From Rhodothermales bacterium (lineage in GTDB: Bacteria > Bacteroidota > Rhodothermia > Rhodothermales > JABDKH01), in contig JABDKO010000172.1 in assembly GCA_013002165.1 (NCBI GenBank), positions 1-64,000 of the forward strand: a stretch of DNA of 64,000 nt. The letters run 5' to 3'. The notes beneath the pieces were generated by a model. It was not told the origin of the DNA, ran no database searches, and saw only the letters and a list, made by a program, of their open reading frames with translations. A program made the translations under genes and the position numbers. Every line of letters begins with the position of its first letter. The stretch's first letter is position 1. Shown in pieces: positions 54,901-64,000 of the stretch.

Positions 54901-57900
54901 TATTCGCATTTGCCAGCCCGGCCCATCCGTTCTTCTCATCATATCCCGAAACGCGCAGCTCGTTGATCCAAACGATAACATCTTCAAGAACATTCGCAGG
55001 GTTTGCGAGCGTGTCGCTCGCCGGGTTTCGAATACCGACCACAATCGTATTTATTCGACCGAGCGACGGAGTGCCCTTGATGCCGAGGCGGGTACCTGGT
55101 GGTGCAAATTCTTCGGCATTCGGTCCTCGTACTTCCGCGCCGAGGACATTCCAGAATATTGAATCGGTTGGCGCACCACGTTGATCACGTTCAACCTTGA
55201 GCTGATTGAGCGCCGAGACTTCGATATTCACCGAGTTAAGGTCGATCGTCTCGCCATTGAACAGCACATTACTTTGCCACAGATCGTTCGAGGAGCCCGA
55301 CGTTTCGCTGCTCGGTGTCAAAGGCTGTTCGTATTCGTAGTAATCGTTGGTTTCGTTCGCACCCAGGCGAACGAATAGACGCGCTTTCGAGCGACCCTCA
55401 TCAATAGGGAGATTTTCCAGCATCGAGCCGTCGCCCAGAAGTCCGTGGAAATGAACGAACATTCGCAGATTCGAATACTTGAGAAGGTCGAGGCCCGTGT
55501 TGTACGGTTTGAAGATTGCAAGCTGATGACCGGGCTGCAGGTTCTCTGCCCGAAGAACCATCGCCTGCTCCCTCGTATTCTGTGCTCGGCCATTCGACAA
55601 TCGGGTCTGGCTGATTACCGTGCCGGTCGGAGGAATGTAAACCGCGCTGTTCTCCTCGTTGTTAACACTGGAAATACTTATGCGGCTGTCAAAAGACTCG
55701 GGAGTCAATGCCGGGATTTCCTCATCCAGCGGAAGGTCGACCGCTTTCTGCCACTGGCTGCCCACAAGCTCAAGACTGGCGAATCGAACGGTAATCGGCA
55801 CCTGATGCCCCGTGGTCCATACCCGAATAGACTCAATCTGACTGAAGTCCTGAATATCTCCCACCTTCCGGGTAAAGTCGCGAACCGGAATCCTGATCTG
55901 ATACCAACCGGTCCTCTCACCGGCTTGACTTGTTATTTCCGTGACAACATAGTCATTGACTTCCGACGGGACAGCCTGCTGGTCCAGGATAGTTCTGCTC
56001 AGAGGAATTGCATACTCGAAGTATGAATTACGAGTGTCAACAGTCGAGTTTGAGTTCAGGTCTTCCGAGTCGGGGAATTTGGAGTTGCCGCGTCGAGCAT
56101 CTGTTGGTGTGTTTACCGCCAGCTCGCGCTGCGATTCAAAGGCATTAAGCTCCTGACCAGCAAAGAACCGCGTGAACCTCTGCTGCAGCGTGACACCGTT
56201 AGGGTAAAATTCCGGATTCTCGAAGTACGAGTCGTTGGCAAAATACTGATAGTCATCTCCCGACGGATCTACCAATGCCTTGGCAACTTCAGCCTGATAG
56301 AGTGGATCTGGATTTGCAAGATCAAAGGAGTTCAGGAACTCAGCAAAATGCTCTGCTTCCGTTGCGAAGGATGGATAGTCTCCACCGTAAGACGCAAACC
56401 CGTCGATACCCAGATCTTCTGTGCGATTCGTTTCGGGATCAATCTTGACAACCTTGTCCCGAAGAGATGTCGGCTGTCGTGCCCAGGTTTCGATCGAAGA
56501 CTCGGAGATCGTGGAAGTAGAGAGGCCATCCTCCTGGTTCAGCCTCTCATCGGGTAGAATATCTTCCGAGATAGATCCGAGGTCGAGATACAGGACGGCG
56601 TCTGTTCCAGCCTCGTTGTCAGGATTTTCTGCAAACGGCCGGATAATAAACTCGACGAACTCAATATTTTTCAGGCCGAAGTCGTTGAAGCCGTCAGGCA
56701 ATCTCTGAGTCATACCTCCCCATGTTTCTTTGGGACTCGCGAGGAAAGACTGAAGCTCAGTTGTGTAGTTGTACGGTCCGCGTTCGCGAGGATTGAAGTA
56801 GTAATCCAGGGTCGAAAGTGTCTGATTCGGTTGACCCGAAATCTCCCGGTCAGGAAAGACCTCATCGATGCGTATCGTGCGTACCGCATTGGCATCGTAC
56901 GCTACTACCGGTGTCAACTCTCTCAGCAAGCTCTCATTTACACGATACCACGCAAGGTTGCCGCGCCAGTTAGTCCGGAGCGAATCCGCGTCCGGTTCGG
57001 ATGGTTCGATTATAGAAAGCGAATCAGGCGCCGAGGCGAGTTGCCACGAGCCGGGCTGGAGCAATGAAAACGTATTTTCGAATCCCTCAAAATCGTCGAC
57101 ATATGATATCCCGTCGAGCTCGTCGATATTAAAGTCCCGTCCGTCGTTCTGGAGTTCACGCCTGCTGCGCTCGAATGCTGTCGTTTGTGTGTGGCCGGGT
57201 CTGAGCTGCGCAAACTCTCCCGTTACTGTGATTCGGCTTTCCTCCTTCGTATTGATCAGCGGAATGCGATCGACCATCTGGGTGAGCCATCTCGGCCGAA
57301 TGTCGAAGTTGCCATCGACTCCCCAGATGACGTTCGATATGGGCTCTTCACCAATCCGGAATTTGTCCGCAGGTGATTTCTGACTCAGCCTCATTAGCGT
57401 TGCACCGAGGCCCAGCCGGTCGTCAAGGTCGTAATCTGCCCTCGCACCGAGGAGAGTTTTCTTCTGAAGGTTGAAGAACGAATTCTGCTCGTACGAGATA
57501 TCGAGATCGCGTCCCTCAATCAAATACGTCGGATTCGTAATTGTAAGTGAACCGCCGTTGTAATCAACGACAAAGTCGACACCTTCAGTCAAGTCTACTC
57601 CTGCCGACGTAACACGCACTGAACCCGGAACCACACCTGCGAATGATCCAAGATCATACGAGTCCTGAACAGAGCCCTTGTATTCGCCACGAATTCTGTA
57701 CACGTCGAGCTGTGTTTCGCGTCGAGCGAATTCCTTTTTTTGCAAATACAGATCGTCAAAGACGTAGCGGCTCGCCCGCTCAGCTTTTTCCTCCGGTATA
57801 CCCTGGGACTCTCCGACTACCTGTTGCATTCGATTACCGAATGGCTCCAGATACGGAAAGATTATCTGACCGCGAGATGGATTGATAGAGAATCCGGGGC

Positions 57901-59872
57901 GAAAGTCGAATATGTCATCAGCCCGGTTGGCTCCATCCTCGTCCAGCCTGTCAAGACCAAGCAAATCGATCAACTTCCGGCTGCTAAGGTCCTGAATTTT
58001 CGGCTGCGCCGCTGAGCCTGACGGCTCATAAAAAATGTCGAGAGTAAACCCGGTAGGATTTATTCCGCGACCCCTGATGTCATAAATGTTGCGAAGTTCC
58101 AGATACCAGTATGCTGGATTAAAATCAGCTGCGATGTTGGGCTGTTGAGGAGTCCCGGGGCGCAGGAGTTTCAGGACGAGACGAGAGTCTTCGTCGGCAC
58201 CGCCCGAGTCCGTAGAAAAATCTCCTACCTGCTTCACCAGACCGCTGGCAACGTAGCGGTACGAAACCGCAACCGCTTCGCTTTCCTGCAACCGGGTCGT
58301 CAATGAGATGTACCCGAGGACTTTATCAATTTGATAGTCGCGGCCTTCCACAAGTTTTTTGAACGGCCCGGTCTGGAAGTCGGCATCGCTGAGTCCTTTG
58401 TTCCGAAGAAACGAACTGGCCGGTGTGTCTCGATCCCTGAGTAGTTCCAGATCTCCACCCGTGCCTTCAACGTATTGCTCGCGGTCGTTTGCATTGTCGG
58501 GCAGGGTCGACTGGTCAGTGTCCGTGAAGGCGTCTGCCTGGTCGAGGATATCACTCGGTTCGCCGAGATCGACGACTGCAACAACCTCCCGCACGTCATC
58601 ATCTTCGGGGTTTGTCGTTTCAAACTTCCAGACCTCAATTTCCTGTATACCATCGAAGCCATTAGCAACTATCAACTGAGGCGGATCCGAGAGCGCGTCA
58701 TTCCAACGGTTACGGAAATAATAACCAAGGAAAAAGTGCTTCGAGTCATCGTAGTCGGTTGGTTTCAGGTTAAACGGAGTCGATTCCGAGCCACTCTCGA
58801 TATTCAACGAATTAGACTGTCCTTCCTGCTGACTCATCACGGTCGTCAGGTGAACACCGCCAATCTGAAATTCACTTTTGATGCCAAAGAGACTCTGGCC
58901 ACCACGAATCAACGTGGATGGTGTCTGAAGAAAGACATTACCGGCCTCGATGCTCTGCACGATTTCATCTTCATAGCCCGTGTAACGAAGCTTGATCTGA
59001 TTCTGGAAATCGAATTGATTGTTCGTATCGTATTTAACATCGATACGCATTTTGTCGCCTATCGTACCGGTGATTCCGAGCCGCAGATCCTGCTTGAACT
59101 GTGGATCCAGCTGGCTCGGTCTTCCCAGCGCAGTCTGCTGTTCACTTTTTCGATAGTCAAATCCAGCCCTGATGTCTGCCTGGCCGTTCACACGGAGATC
59201 AACCTCGGGCTTGCCGAAGATTGTTGTAAAGGCACTCTGCCTGCCACCAGGCACGACGATGTTGAAGCCAAGGCCACCACGCCGTTCTCGCTGGCGTTGT
59301 CGTTGTCGCTGTTCAATCAGATTGTACCAGTTGGCATCGACACTTTCATTCAGGCGTACCGCCCTGTACTCGGCAAGGTCGACACTCGTTGGGAGACGAA
59401 CCTCAATGTCACTGATAGACTCGCGCGACACATACGAACTTGTTAGCGAGTCATAGACAACCTCATGCTTCCACGTTTGCGGGAGTTTCGGAAAAAACGA
59501 ACGCGTGTACCTCGGTCGCACAGACGAGTAATAGTAATCCGGTCCGACTGATTTGAAGTAGCGCCTTGAACGTGGAGTGTTCACCAGATCAAGAGTGTCG
59601 ACTTCGATAGTATCGGACTCGATGGTGTCTGGCGAGGCAACCTCAAGCTGGAACGGTAACGGACTCACTGCGCCGGTGGACCTGAGAGAAACCAGTAACC
59701 ACTCTTTGAGGTCAGGGAGTAGTTCACGCTGATCGGCCGGTCTGGCAGCAACAAGCAACAGGAGAATGACTGCAGCGAGAGGATACACCACACCCTTGAA
59801 GCCCGCGCGAGTGTTTATCCCCGGCAGCTTTCTGGAATGTTTGTGTGGATCAGAACCTCGTAGGACGGCCAC
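51983..59872 (-). CDS. sprA: SprA, type IX secretion/gliding motility translocon
   Basis: This 2629-residue outer-membrane protein is the largest gene here. It has an N-terminal hydrophobic export segment (about 26-43) and then repeated SprA modules: [79 protein letters not shown] and [13 protein letters not shown]. The C-terminal half is dense in alternating beta strands ending RLNIAN. SprA forms the 36-stranded translocon pore for type IX cargo in Bacteroidota. A charged helix of about 65 residues (about 2085-2150, [20 protein letters not shown]) interrupts the barrel strands. lipB follows 5 bp after the stop. No other T9SS gene is visible. Confidence 0.96.
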   Translation of the reverse strand: MAVLRGSDPHKHSRKLPGINTRAGFKGVVYPLAAVILLLLVAARPADQRELLPDLKEWLLVSLRSTGAVSPLPFQLEVASPDTIESDTIEVDTLDLVNTPRSRRYFKSVGPDYYYSSVRPRYTRSFFPKLPQTWKHEVVYDSLTSSYVSRESISDIEVRLPTSVDLAEYRAVRLNESVDANWYNLIEQRQRQRQRERRGGLGFNIVVPGGRQSAFTTIFGKPEVDLRVNGQADIRAGFDYRKSEQQTALGRPSQLDPQFKQDLRLGITGTIGDKMRIDVKYDTNNQFDFQNQIKLRYTGYEDEIVQSIEAGNVFLQTPSTLIRGGQSLFGIKSEFQIGGVHLTTVMSQQEGQSNSLNIESGSESTPFNLKPTDYDDSKHFFLGYYFRNRWNDALSDPPQLIVANGFDGIQEIEVWKFETTNPEDDDVREVVAVVDLGEPSDILDQADAFTDTDQSTLPDNANDREQYVEGTGGDLELLRDRDTPASSFLRNKGLSDADFQTGPFKKLVEGRDYQIDKVLGYISLTTRLQESEAVAVSYRYVASGLVKQVGDFSTDSGGADEDSRLVLKLLRPGTPQQPNIAADFNPAYWYLELRNIYDIRGRGINPTGFTLDIFYEPSGSAAQPKIQDLSSRKLIDLLGLDRLDEDGANRADDIFDFRPGFSINPSRGQIIFPYLEPFGNRMQQVVGESQGIPEEKAERASRYVFDDLYLQKKEFARRETQLDVYRIRGEYKGSVQDSYDLGSFAGVVPGSVRVTSAGVDLTEGVDFVVDYNGGSLTITNPTYLIEGRDLDISYEQNSFFNLQKKTLLGARADYDLDDRLGLGATLMRLSQKSPADKFRIGEEPISNVIWGVDGNFDIRPRWLTQMVDRIPLINTKEESRITVTGEFAQLRPGHTQTTAFERSRRELQNDGRDFNIDELDGISYVDDFEGFENTFSLLQPGSWQLASAPDSLSIIEPSEPDADSLRTNWRGNLAWYRVNESLLRELTPVVAYDANAVRTIRIDEVFPDREISGQPNQTLSTLDYYFNPRERGPYNYTTELQSFLASPKETWGGMTQRLPDGFNDFGLKNIEFVEFIIRPFAENPDNEAGTDAVLYLDLGSISEDILPDERLNQEDGLSTSTISESSIETWARQPTSLRDKVVKIDPETNRTEDLGIDGFASYGGDYPSFATEAEHFAEFLNSFDLANPDPLYQAEVAKALVDPSGDDYQYFANDSYFENPEFYPNGVTLQQRFTRFFAGQELNAFESQRELAVNTPTDARRGNSKFPDSEDLNSNSTVDTRNSYFEYAIPLSRTILDQQAVPSEVNDYVVTEITSQAGERTGWYQIRIPVRDFTRKVGDIQDFSQIESIRVWTTGHQVPITVRFASLELVGSQWQKAVDLPLDEEIPALTPESFDSRISISSVNNEENSAVYIPPTGTVISQTRLSNGRAQNTREQAMVLRAENLQPGHQLAIFKPYNTGLDLLKYSNLRMFVHFHGLLGDGSMLENLPIDEGRSKARLFVRLGANETNDYYEYEQPLTPSSETSGSSNDLWQSNVLFNGETIDLNSVNIEVSALNQLKVERDQRGAPTDSIFWNVLGAEVRGPNAEEFAPPGTRLGIKGTPSLGRINTIVVGIRNPASDTLANPANVLEDVIVWINELRVSGYDEKNGWAGLANANIKLADLGSIKGNFQRRTDGFGSLSSSLDERDQRSSESWSLTTDLNLDHPIPERFGWNIPVSLQVQSSTSTPRFAPSRGDIRLDDIVQQIESRSDISDEEKADRITDARLSAETHAFSRSFSTRVSKSGSQSKLVKNTLDGVSASYSYSDTKARNPSQTFNDSWRWQNNLGYRLNVRNPKTVRPFWFLEGVPVLGAVGDIRFNYVPQSVNLSQSLSRSYSKSRDRAQSLRPDTLSTIEILADNPLRDTHSFRHGRNFGLQYNPFKFLNLSIDTNTNQTLNELGAVLVPKVVDVESGLIYDNTTLDDALADGLIDSSQVEVTAFQQEDLELERGSVVIGRLLRGSNGIRTENNSQRFNTTLRPNLGRTKALNFISIQDIVYSVQYNWVNSPANRQTGANLSNSVTIRSGITIRPQDFWRKFGFYKNLQAAEDRYQQQRDVQRNSRKEARKRAKEAEQERRDLEERLREQLAQQADSTANADSLDVEEIALPDESEVDVPSRLRLPRISPVSVARRFALAVTGIRDFSVTYSGSRSGQSNNIGTFGADSVVASPYSLYSSLFGDGPPLGYRFGFNRRITGDGNRIIDENLQVQDVLTDNDRVTARTTLNPSRSLTISLNWNADVSSSASETFRIDDTGARDTTRTRSGQNSASIWSFGASYLEMFQNQYLTFIADLDTTVIVGDRNNDGRQMLTNGTLSADFRKAFSTGFGTIDNNSLLPLPLPGWTLNYTGLGRLPGLRNLVQSASLRHVYSAEYRADYRTNSLALAGTSATAEFDITQFRTIQYRIPETEATSVRVTRRYNPLVGVDVTWKGRMQTKVAWNRNATYSLSTSNADVSENTTEEFTFSASFQKTGLRIPFSKGKILNNRASFNISASRSTTLDRRYRLRDALARKALSFDDPNFEFRDQEAISGDLVSVINSHTRFTISPQIGYQFSDRVTANFALKYENFQGDSRQPSSQNINGAFNIRLNIAN

Positions 59873-60224
59873 AGAACGAACACGTGATTGATAAAGAAAT
59901 CGATCCGCAAGCCCGGGAGACTCTTCGTCTCAAGACTCGAAAGGATCAGTTAGTTCGTAACGCTGAAGTGAATAGGCTTTCTGCTGACGTTTAATGACAA
60001 CTCGTACGGCGTGTTCTTACACAATTATCGGAACGGTCGACTTCGATATAAACAAATCGACATCACTGGAAAGTAACGGTTACGGTGTTGTTGCTTCAAG
60101 TGAAAAAGGCGTATCCTTTTTATCGACCTCTCCGGTGGGAGCGATAATGCCGCGGGAGCGCAAATAATGAGTGCATAAATACTGGAAGGTGCACCATTTG
60201 TTCTGAAATCTACTCGTTTTTGCC
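59873..60224. other. Divergent intergenic region between sprA and lipoprotein gene
   Basis: These 352 bp hold no convincing gene. Two small inverted repeats are visible: GAGAC/GTCTC (59917-59921 and 59927-59931), about 45 bp upstream of the sprA start, and AAAAAGG/CCTTTTT (60103-60109 and 60115-60121), about 105 bp upstream of the lipoprotein start. Promoters for both divergent genes must lie here, but I cannot place -10 boxes with confidence. Confidence 0.6.
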
Positions 60225-60704
60225 ATGTCGATGAAACCATTATTTAATACCCTCTGCACCGTTTTTGCCGCTTTTGTTGCACTTACTATTGCTTCCTGCG
60301 CAGATCCACTGCCTGTTGTTGACGATGAGGCAGATTTTACGGAGATCGAGGCAGGGCTTGCATCTCAGGTGGACGCATGGAATAGGGGCGATATTGATGC
60401 ATTCATGCAACTATATGTCAAAGGTGATTCACTTCGCTTTGCATCGGGAAATGCAATCCAATATGGATGGCAGGCGACGATAGAAAGATACAGGAGAGCA
60501 TATCCGGATAAAGACCACATGGGCCAGCTCCGGTTTGACATTATTGCAACACAGCGTTTAGCTCCGGAATGGATTACTGTATTCGGAAGATTTCACTTGA
60601 CCCGTGAAGAATCAATCGGAAATCTGGAGGGTCTATTTACGTTGATGTTTAACAAGACGGTCGATGGGTGGTTGATAGTTTCTGATCATACATCATCCGA
60701 ATGA
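60225..60704 (+). CDS. SnoaL/DUF4440-like lipoprotein
   Basis: This 159-residue lipoprotein has a signal peptide ending in lipobox TIASC (C25). The mature domain has the NTF2-like pattern: EIEAGLASQVDAWNRGDIDAFMQLYVKGDSLRF, a GWQATIERYRRAYPD segment, and closing strands (ITVFGRFHLTRE, FTLMFNKTVDGWLIVSDHTS). Such domains bind small ligands or act as weak enzymes; I cannot say which. Two in-frame ATGs, at 60225 and 60231, are equivalent. The SDR gene begins 12 bp downstream, so both are likely in one transcript. Confidence 0.9.
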   Translation: MSMKPLFNTLCTVFAAFVALTIASCADPLPVVDDEADFTEIEAGLASQVDAWNRGDIDAFMQLYVKGDSLRFASGNAIQYGWQATIERYRRAYPDKDHMGQLRFDIIATQRLAPEWITVFGRFHLTREESIGNLEGLFTLMFNKTVDGWLIVSDHTSSE

Positions 60705-60716
60705 GCACCGCATACG

Positions 60717-61364
60717 ATGTCTATGGTGGATTTTGAGAGCAAATTGGTAGTTGTTACCGGGGCCGACGGGAATCTGGGTACGCGAGTTGTGAAAGCCTTC
60801 TCCGACAAAGGTGCCAGAGTGGTGCGTGTTGTTCGTAAGAAAACCGGACGCGAAACGGATACATTTGCATGCGATGTAACCAGTGAAGCAAGTGTCCAAG
60901 ACTGCTTCGAGGAAATCGGCAACCGATATGGATCTATCTTCTGCCTTGTACACACTGTCGGGATGTGGAGTATGTCGCCGATTATCGAAACGTCGTTAGA
61001 ATCCTGGAGGTCCATGATGGCGGTCAATCTGGACTCGACGTTTCTCTGCTTTCGGGAGGCCATTCGCATAATGGATTCCACAGGCAGGCTACTGGCGATC
61101 GCTTCGCGGCAGGGGGCAGACGGCGGCGCAGCGAATCAGGCGGCGTACTCAGCATCGAAGGGGGGCCTGGTCAGGCTTGTGGAATCAACGGCGGCAGAAT
61201 ATGCTGGCACACAGATAACGGTCAATGCCATCGCACCTTACCAGATCTCTACAGGACCTGGTAAACCGGGTGCCAGTCCCGAAGATATCGCAGGTACATG
61301 CGTTTTCCTGTGTTCCGCGCATGCAGCGTCAATCAGCGGCACAGTAATCAGAATGTTTGGATGA
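60717..61364 (+). CDS. Short-chain dehydrogenase/reductase
   Basis: This 215-residue Rossmann oxidoreductase has the classical SDR layout. The cofactor site is TGADGNLGTR (14-23). The active site is S130 (LAIASRQGA), Y144 and K148 (AAYSASKGG). After the first strand, an RVVRKKTGRE stretch with basic residues suggests preference for NADP(H). It is about 30-40 residues shorter than the family's usual 245-255; the substrate-loop region after VNAIAPYQIS is compact. The stop lies 98 bp from the convergent saccharopine-dehydrogenase-like gene. Substrate unknown. Confidence 0.9.
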   Translation: MSMVDFESKLVVVTGADGNLGTRVVKAFSDKGARVVRVVRKKTGRETDTFACDVTSEASVQDCFEEIGNRYGSIFCLVHTVGMWSMSPIIETSLESWRSMMAVNLDSTFLCFREAIRIMDSTGRLLAIASRQGADGGAANQAAYSASKGGLVRLVESTAAEYAGTQITVNAIAPYQISTGPGKPGASPEDIAGTCVFLCSAHAASISGTVIRMFG

Positions 61365-61462
61365 GAGATGGTGCAAGAAACCACCCCTGAACCAATTTAA
61401 AGTTTGAGGCTGGCAATTAGAATTGTGCGGATGCTGTTCGAAGATGTCGGGGATGCCCCGTA

Positions 61463-62656
61463 CTATACAGCGGTTCCCTGATGTTCTGTCTGGTCAGTGA
61501 TATTGACCGAGCCGTCATACCATGTTTCCGAGACGTGCAGTCCCCGCTCTCCGAGCAGTGTCAGAAACATCGATTTGTCGATAGCCTGCTCGGGCGGGCT
61601 GGCACCACCGCCGTCAATCTGGCCCGTAATCAGCATATCAGTGATTATCGCAGCCGGAATTCCAGTACATCTCCTCATGGCGCTCATTCCCGTTTCGTCA
61701 TCGAACGTGTCGATCATTTCCAGCACCATTGTTTGTTCTTGACCATCCCGAATGCCCGAGACCAGAACGCGGACCAGAACAGCGTCTTTGTGCATACCAC
61801 CGAGGTGTTTCTGCATAGCTCGGACAAGTATGTCACGGTATGTGAGATGTGTCCGAATATCGATATTCTTGCTCTCACCGAACCCGAGCCCGAGAACAAA
61901 TTTCATGTGGTCGGCGTGTCCGGGCCACGTGATTGTCTTTAGATCAAGCTCCTGTACTCTGTCGGAGAGAGCGCCGGCGAGTAGAACCACACTGCCGGCA
62001 GTCGAAAAAGCTTCCAGAAGTCCAAAAGGTTCTCGAAAAAAGACATGCTCGATATTTGACAGCGGCTCTACGGATTCTATCTCACCATCAACAATAACAT
62101 GAGCATGGTGCGAGTAGTCTTCAACAACTTTGTGAGCTGACGTCGAGAGCCGAAAATTGAAAGGGTCTTCGGGAGCCAGCGGGAGGTTACCAACCCGTAT
62201 TCGTGCGGTCCTTGCAGTGTCAAATTTCTCGACACCGTATAGACAGAGAATCTCTACAAGGCCTGGCGACAACCCGCAATTCGGCACGACCCAGACACCT
62301 CTGCCTTTTGCCGGTTCGTGTAACTGAAGCACCTGCCGTGCGATATCGTCGCTGCCGCCATTGTCGCAGAAATGGGCACCAAGTTCAACAGCAAGAGACG
62401 CAAGCATCGGATTGACAGAGGGATCGGTCGCCGCTACAATACACGAACTACCTTCCGCAACTGAGAACAGTCCATTCCTGTCCTTGGCATTGATCTGATA
62501 AGAATGGACGCGCCGGTCCGAAATCTGATTCGCCAAAGATTTCAACGGCCTGGACTTTGCATCACAAACGCGAATCTCGGTTATGTGGGGACGGGCAGCC
62601 AGCTCTTGAGCTATGGCTGAACCGATCGGGCCGCCGCCGACAATAGTTACAATCAT
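61463..62656 (-). CDS. Saccharopine-dehydrogenase-family protein, lysine 6-dehydrogenase-like
   Basis: This 397-residue protein has an N-terminal NAD(P)-binding domain (VTIVGGGPIGSAIAQEL, residues 3-19) and a C-terminal saccharopine-dehydrogenase domain. From memory the order of segments fits bacterial L-lysine 6-dehydrogenase: QLHEPAKGRGVWVVPNCGLSPGLVEIL, then RVGNLPLAPEDPFNF, the FFREPFGLLEAFSTAG stretch, LKTITWPGHADHMKF and VLVRVLVSG. It could oxidise lysine or a related amine, or make an opine-like product. It starts 17 bp after the stop of the ABC permease gene, so the two are probably co-transcribed. No peptide export signal is present. Confidence 0.85.
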   Translation of the reverse strand: MIVTIVGGGPIGSAIAQELAARPHITEIRVCDAKSRPLKSLANQISDRRVHSYQINAKDRNGLFSVAEGSSCIVAATDPSVNPMLASLAVELGAHFCDNGGSDDIARQVLQLHEPAKGRGVWVVPNCGLSPGLVEILCLYGVEKFDTARTARIRVGNLPLAPEDPFNFRLSTSAHKVVEDYSHHAHVIVDGEIESVEPLSNIEHVFFREPFGLLEAFSTAGSVVLLAGALSDRVQELDLKTITWPGHADHMKFVLGLGFGESKNIDIRTHLTYRDILVRAMQKHLGGMHKDAVLVRVLVSGIRDGQEQTMVLEMIDTFDDETGMSAMRRCTGIPAAIITDMLITGQIDGGGASPPEQAIDKSMFLTLLGERGLHVSETWYDGSVNITDQTEHQGTAV

Positions 62657-62673
62657 TGGTTATAAATCGAGCT

Positions 62674-64000
62674 TTAAAAGGCTTGTTCAATGGATTGAGA
62701 CTTCGGTCCAAACCACCGAATAACACCTGTCGACAAAATCACAATAAGCATCAGCAGGACCGAATAGGCTGCAGCAGCACCAAAATCATACAAGCGAAGC
62801 TGCGACCAGATCTCGACACTTATTGGTCGATTGTCGAAGATGTACAACATTATAGAAGATACGAATTCGCCGAGTGCGGCAACGAATGTTAACAAACTAC
62901 CCGCGACGATCCCCGGAGCAACAACTGGAAGGACGATCTTGCGCAATGTTGTTGTAAAGCCGGCACCAAGGTCCGAGGAGGCATCTGAAAGCGAATCATC
63001 GTAGTTGGCGAGGGCCGCCAGTGTCGACCGCACAACCAGCGGCATATGCCTGATGAAATACGCAATGGGCAGCATCCAGAAGCTACCGACCAGTACTGTA
63101 CCAAATGTCAGAGGAGAAGGTTGGTTGAAAGTAATAATCAGATTCACCGCGATGACCGTCCCGGGGACTGCAAAAGGGAGAATCGCGAGGATTCGAAGTA
63201 ACGTTCGACCGATGGCCCGCGTCTTGCCGATCACGAATGCGGCTGCGACTCCGAAGAGAATATTCGCTGCAGTTGCAATGCCCGCAAGTGTCAAACTGTT
63301 GCGAATCGGGCTGAAGATGTTAGGGTCGGCAAAAAGAGAGGCGTAGTTCGCGGTAGTGTATTCTCCCGGCAGTATCTGCGTGGTCCAGGCGCCTTCCCGG
63401 GCGAAAGAAATAAGGATGATCGTCAGGATTGGCAACAGAATGAGTGTGATCGCCGTCAGGGAACCAGTTGCGGCAACCACTCTGGCAACACCGCTCGTTG
63501 CTACCGGTCTTCCGACCGCAGTACCCTTTGTCGCGACCCTGCCGGAATTACGATTTGACCACTCGATCAAAAGTAGAAAAACAAGACAGATTACTGTCAG
63601 GATGGTCGACACCGTTGCAGACAAGTCAAGGTTGCCGTTCGTTTTGTAGTTGTAAATCTGCAGCGTCATGAATTGCTCGGTTCCGGCGAAGAGCAGCGGC
63701 GCGGTAAATGACGCCATAGAGATCATGAAGACAAGCAGTGATGCGCTCACTATCGAAGGTCTCAGATACGGCAGAATTACCAGACGGAACGACCGGAATG
63801 AGCCTGCTCCAAGATCGTAAGATGCCTCGAGCAAGGAACCATCAAACGCGCGCAGAGCGGCATTGCAAAACAAATAGAAATATACATACATGGTATAGAC
63901 ATGCACGGCCAACACGGCCCAGAATCCATCGAACGCAAATGGAACGGACTCAAGCGAAAAAAACGCCTGCAGAGCTCGCGGAAGAATTCCACTCTCTCCA
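62674..64000 (-). CDS. Iron(III)-type ABC transporter permease, two-domain, 5' end beyond window
   Basis: The visible 442 residues belong to a fused permease with two BPD-type domains, as in FbpB/SfuB-like Fe3+ transporters. Each half carries an EAA loop: EASYDLGAGSFRSFRLVILPYLRP and DASSDLGAGFTTTLRKIVLPVVAP. The segment between the two domains (VIEWSNRNSGRVATKG-like) is hydrophilic, and about nine membrane helices are visible. The frame stays open to base 64000, so the true start is outside. Two-domain architecture and EAA motifs match ferric transporters; thiamine and 2-aminoethylphosphonate systems share them, so the substrate is not settled. A binding protein and ATPase are presumably further right. 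Confidence 0.9.
   Translation of the reverse strand, partial: GESGILPRALQAFFSLESVPFAFDGFWAVLAVHVYTMYVYFYLFCNAALRAFDGSLLEASYDLGAGSFRSFRLVILPYLRPSIVSASLLVFMISMASFTAPLLFAGTEQFMTLQIYNYKTNGNLDLSATVSTILTVICLVFLLLIEWSNRNSGRVATKGTAVGRPVATSGVARVVAATGSLTAITLILLPILTIILISFAREGAWTTQILPGEYTTANYASLFADPNIFSPIRNSLTLAGIATAANILFGVAAAFVIGKTRAIGRTLLRILAILPFAVPGTVIAVNLIITFNQPSPLTFGTVLVGSFWMLPIAYFIRHMPLVVRSTLAALANYDDSLSDASSDLGAGFTTTLRKIVLPVVAPGIVAGSLLTFVAALGEFVSSIMLYIFDNRPISVEIWSQLRLYDFGAAAAYSVLLMLIVILSTGVIRWFGPKSQSIEQAF

Noticed and set aside
60025..60240. Minus-strand frame of 71 codons in the sprA-lipoprotein intergenic region.
   Set aside because: It overlaps the lipoprotein start and has irregular, low-complexity composition with no ribosome binding site.
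61448..61460. CGGGG/CCCCG hairpin past the SDR gene considered as a terminator.
   Set aside because: Only a five-base stem with a three-base loop and no U-run on either strand.

Overview
The window is a dense, roughly 50% GC bacterial chromosome segment with no phage, insertion sequence, CRISPR array, rRNA or tRNA that I could recognise. Four markers suggest a marine-type member of the Bacteroidota/Rhodothermota/Balneolota group: a giant SprA (type IX secretion/gliding translocon), a complete alternative complex III (actABCDEF) running into a caa3 oxidase whose subunit I carries the A2-type Tyr-Ser-His-Pro motif known from Rhodothermus, a YbeY with Asp in place of the third zinc-site His, and a DUF2911 protein. 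Rhodothermales-like is my best guess; this is inference from gene content, not a phylogeny.

Layout. 1-1993 (+): 3' end of moaC, flotillin-like floA and an unknown gene. 1963-6248 (-): a compact five-gene unit, pspA, half-length PspA-like protein, membrane coiled-coil protein, enoyl-CoA hydratase and CorC/CNNM transporter. 6392-12854 (-): pyrimidine-nucleoside phosphorylase, zinc-free L31, uvrB, arfB and an SLC12-like cation-chloride transporter. 13103-15867 (+): an acyl-CoA dehydrogenase and a secreted amidohydrolase. 16074-22276 (-): ABC-F ATPase, SGNH protein, seven-repeat FG-GAP propeller, GDPD lipoprotein and a DDAH-like amidinohydrolase. 22425-24438: two lipoproteins (+) facing a DUF2911 protein (-) across a strong bidirectional terminator. 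24645-30741 (-): a polyprenyl glycosylphosphotransferase, accA-thioesterase-nadC, and a GT2 glycosyltransferase fused to a degenerate phosphoglycosyltransferase. 30761-33219: MATE transporter and small unknown genes.

33220-46842 (+) is the respiratory core. ActA-F oxidises quinol and passes electrons through its c-type haems to the caa3 oxidase (CoxB with CuA plus fused cytochrome c, CoxA, CoxC, CoxD). A SCO protein for CuA maturation and an unusual FnIII-like membrane protein are encoded between the two complexes. The tight spacing implies coordinated expression and perhaps a supercomplex.

46852-51173 holds housekeeping and small genes: a degenerate nucleosidase, metF, hpf, ybeY, a cold-shock-domain protein and DUF423. 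51207-59872 (-) is sprA followed by lipB. 60225-64000 holds a SnoaL-like lipoprotein with an SDR (+), and a lysine-6-dehydrogenase-like protein downstream of a two-domain ABC permease of the iron(III) type that runs off the right edge (-).

Points most worth a second look: the half-PspA/membrane coiled-coil cassette, the ACIII-caa3 linker gene, the GT2-pseudo-PGT fusion, the nucleosidase lacking its ribose-binding Glu, and a helically phased cluster of four CTAG sites at 16015-16053.
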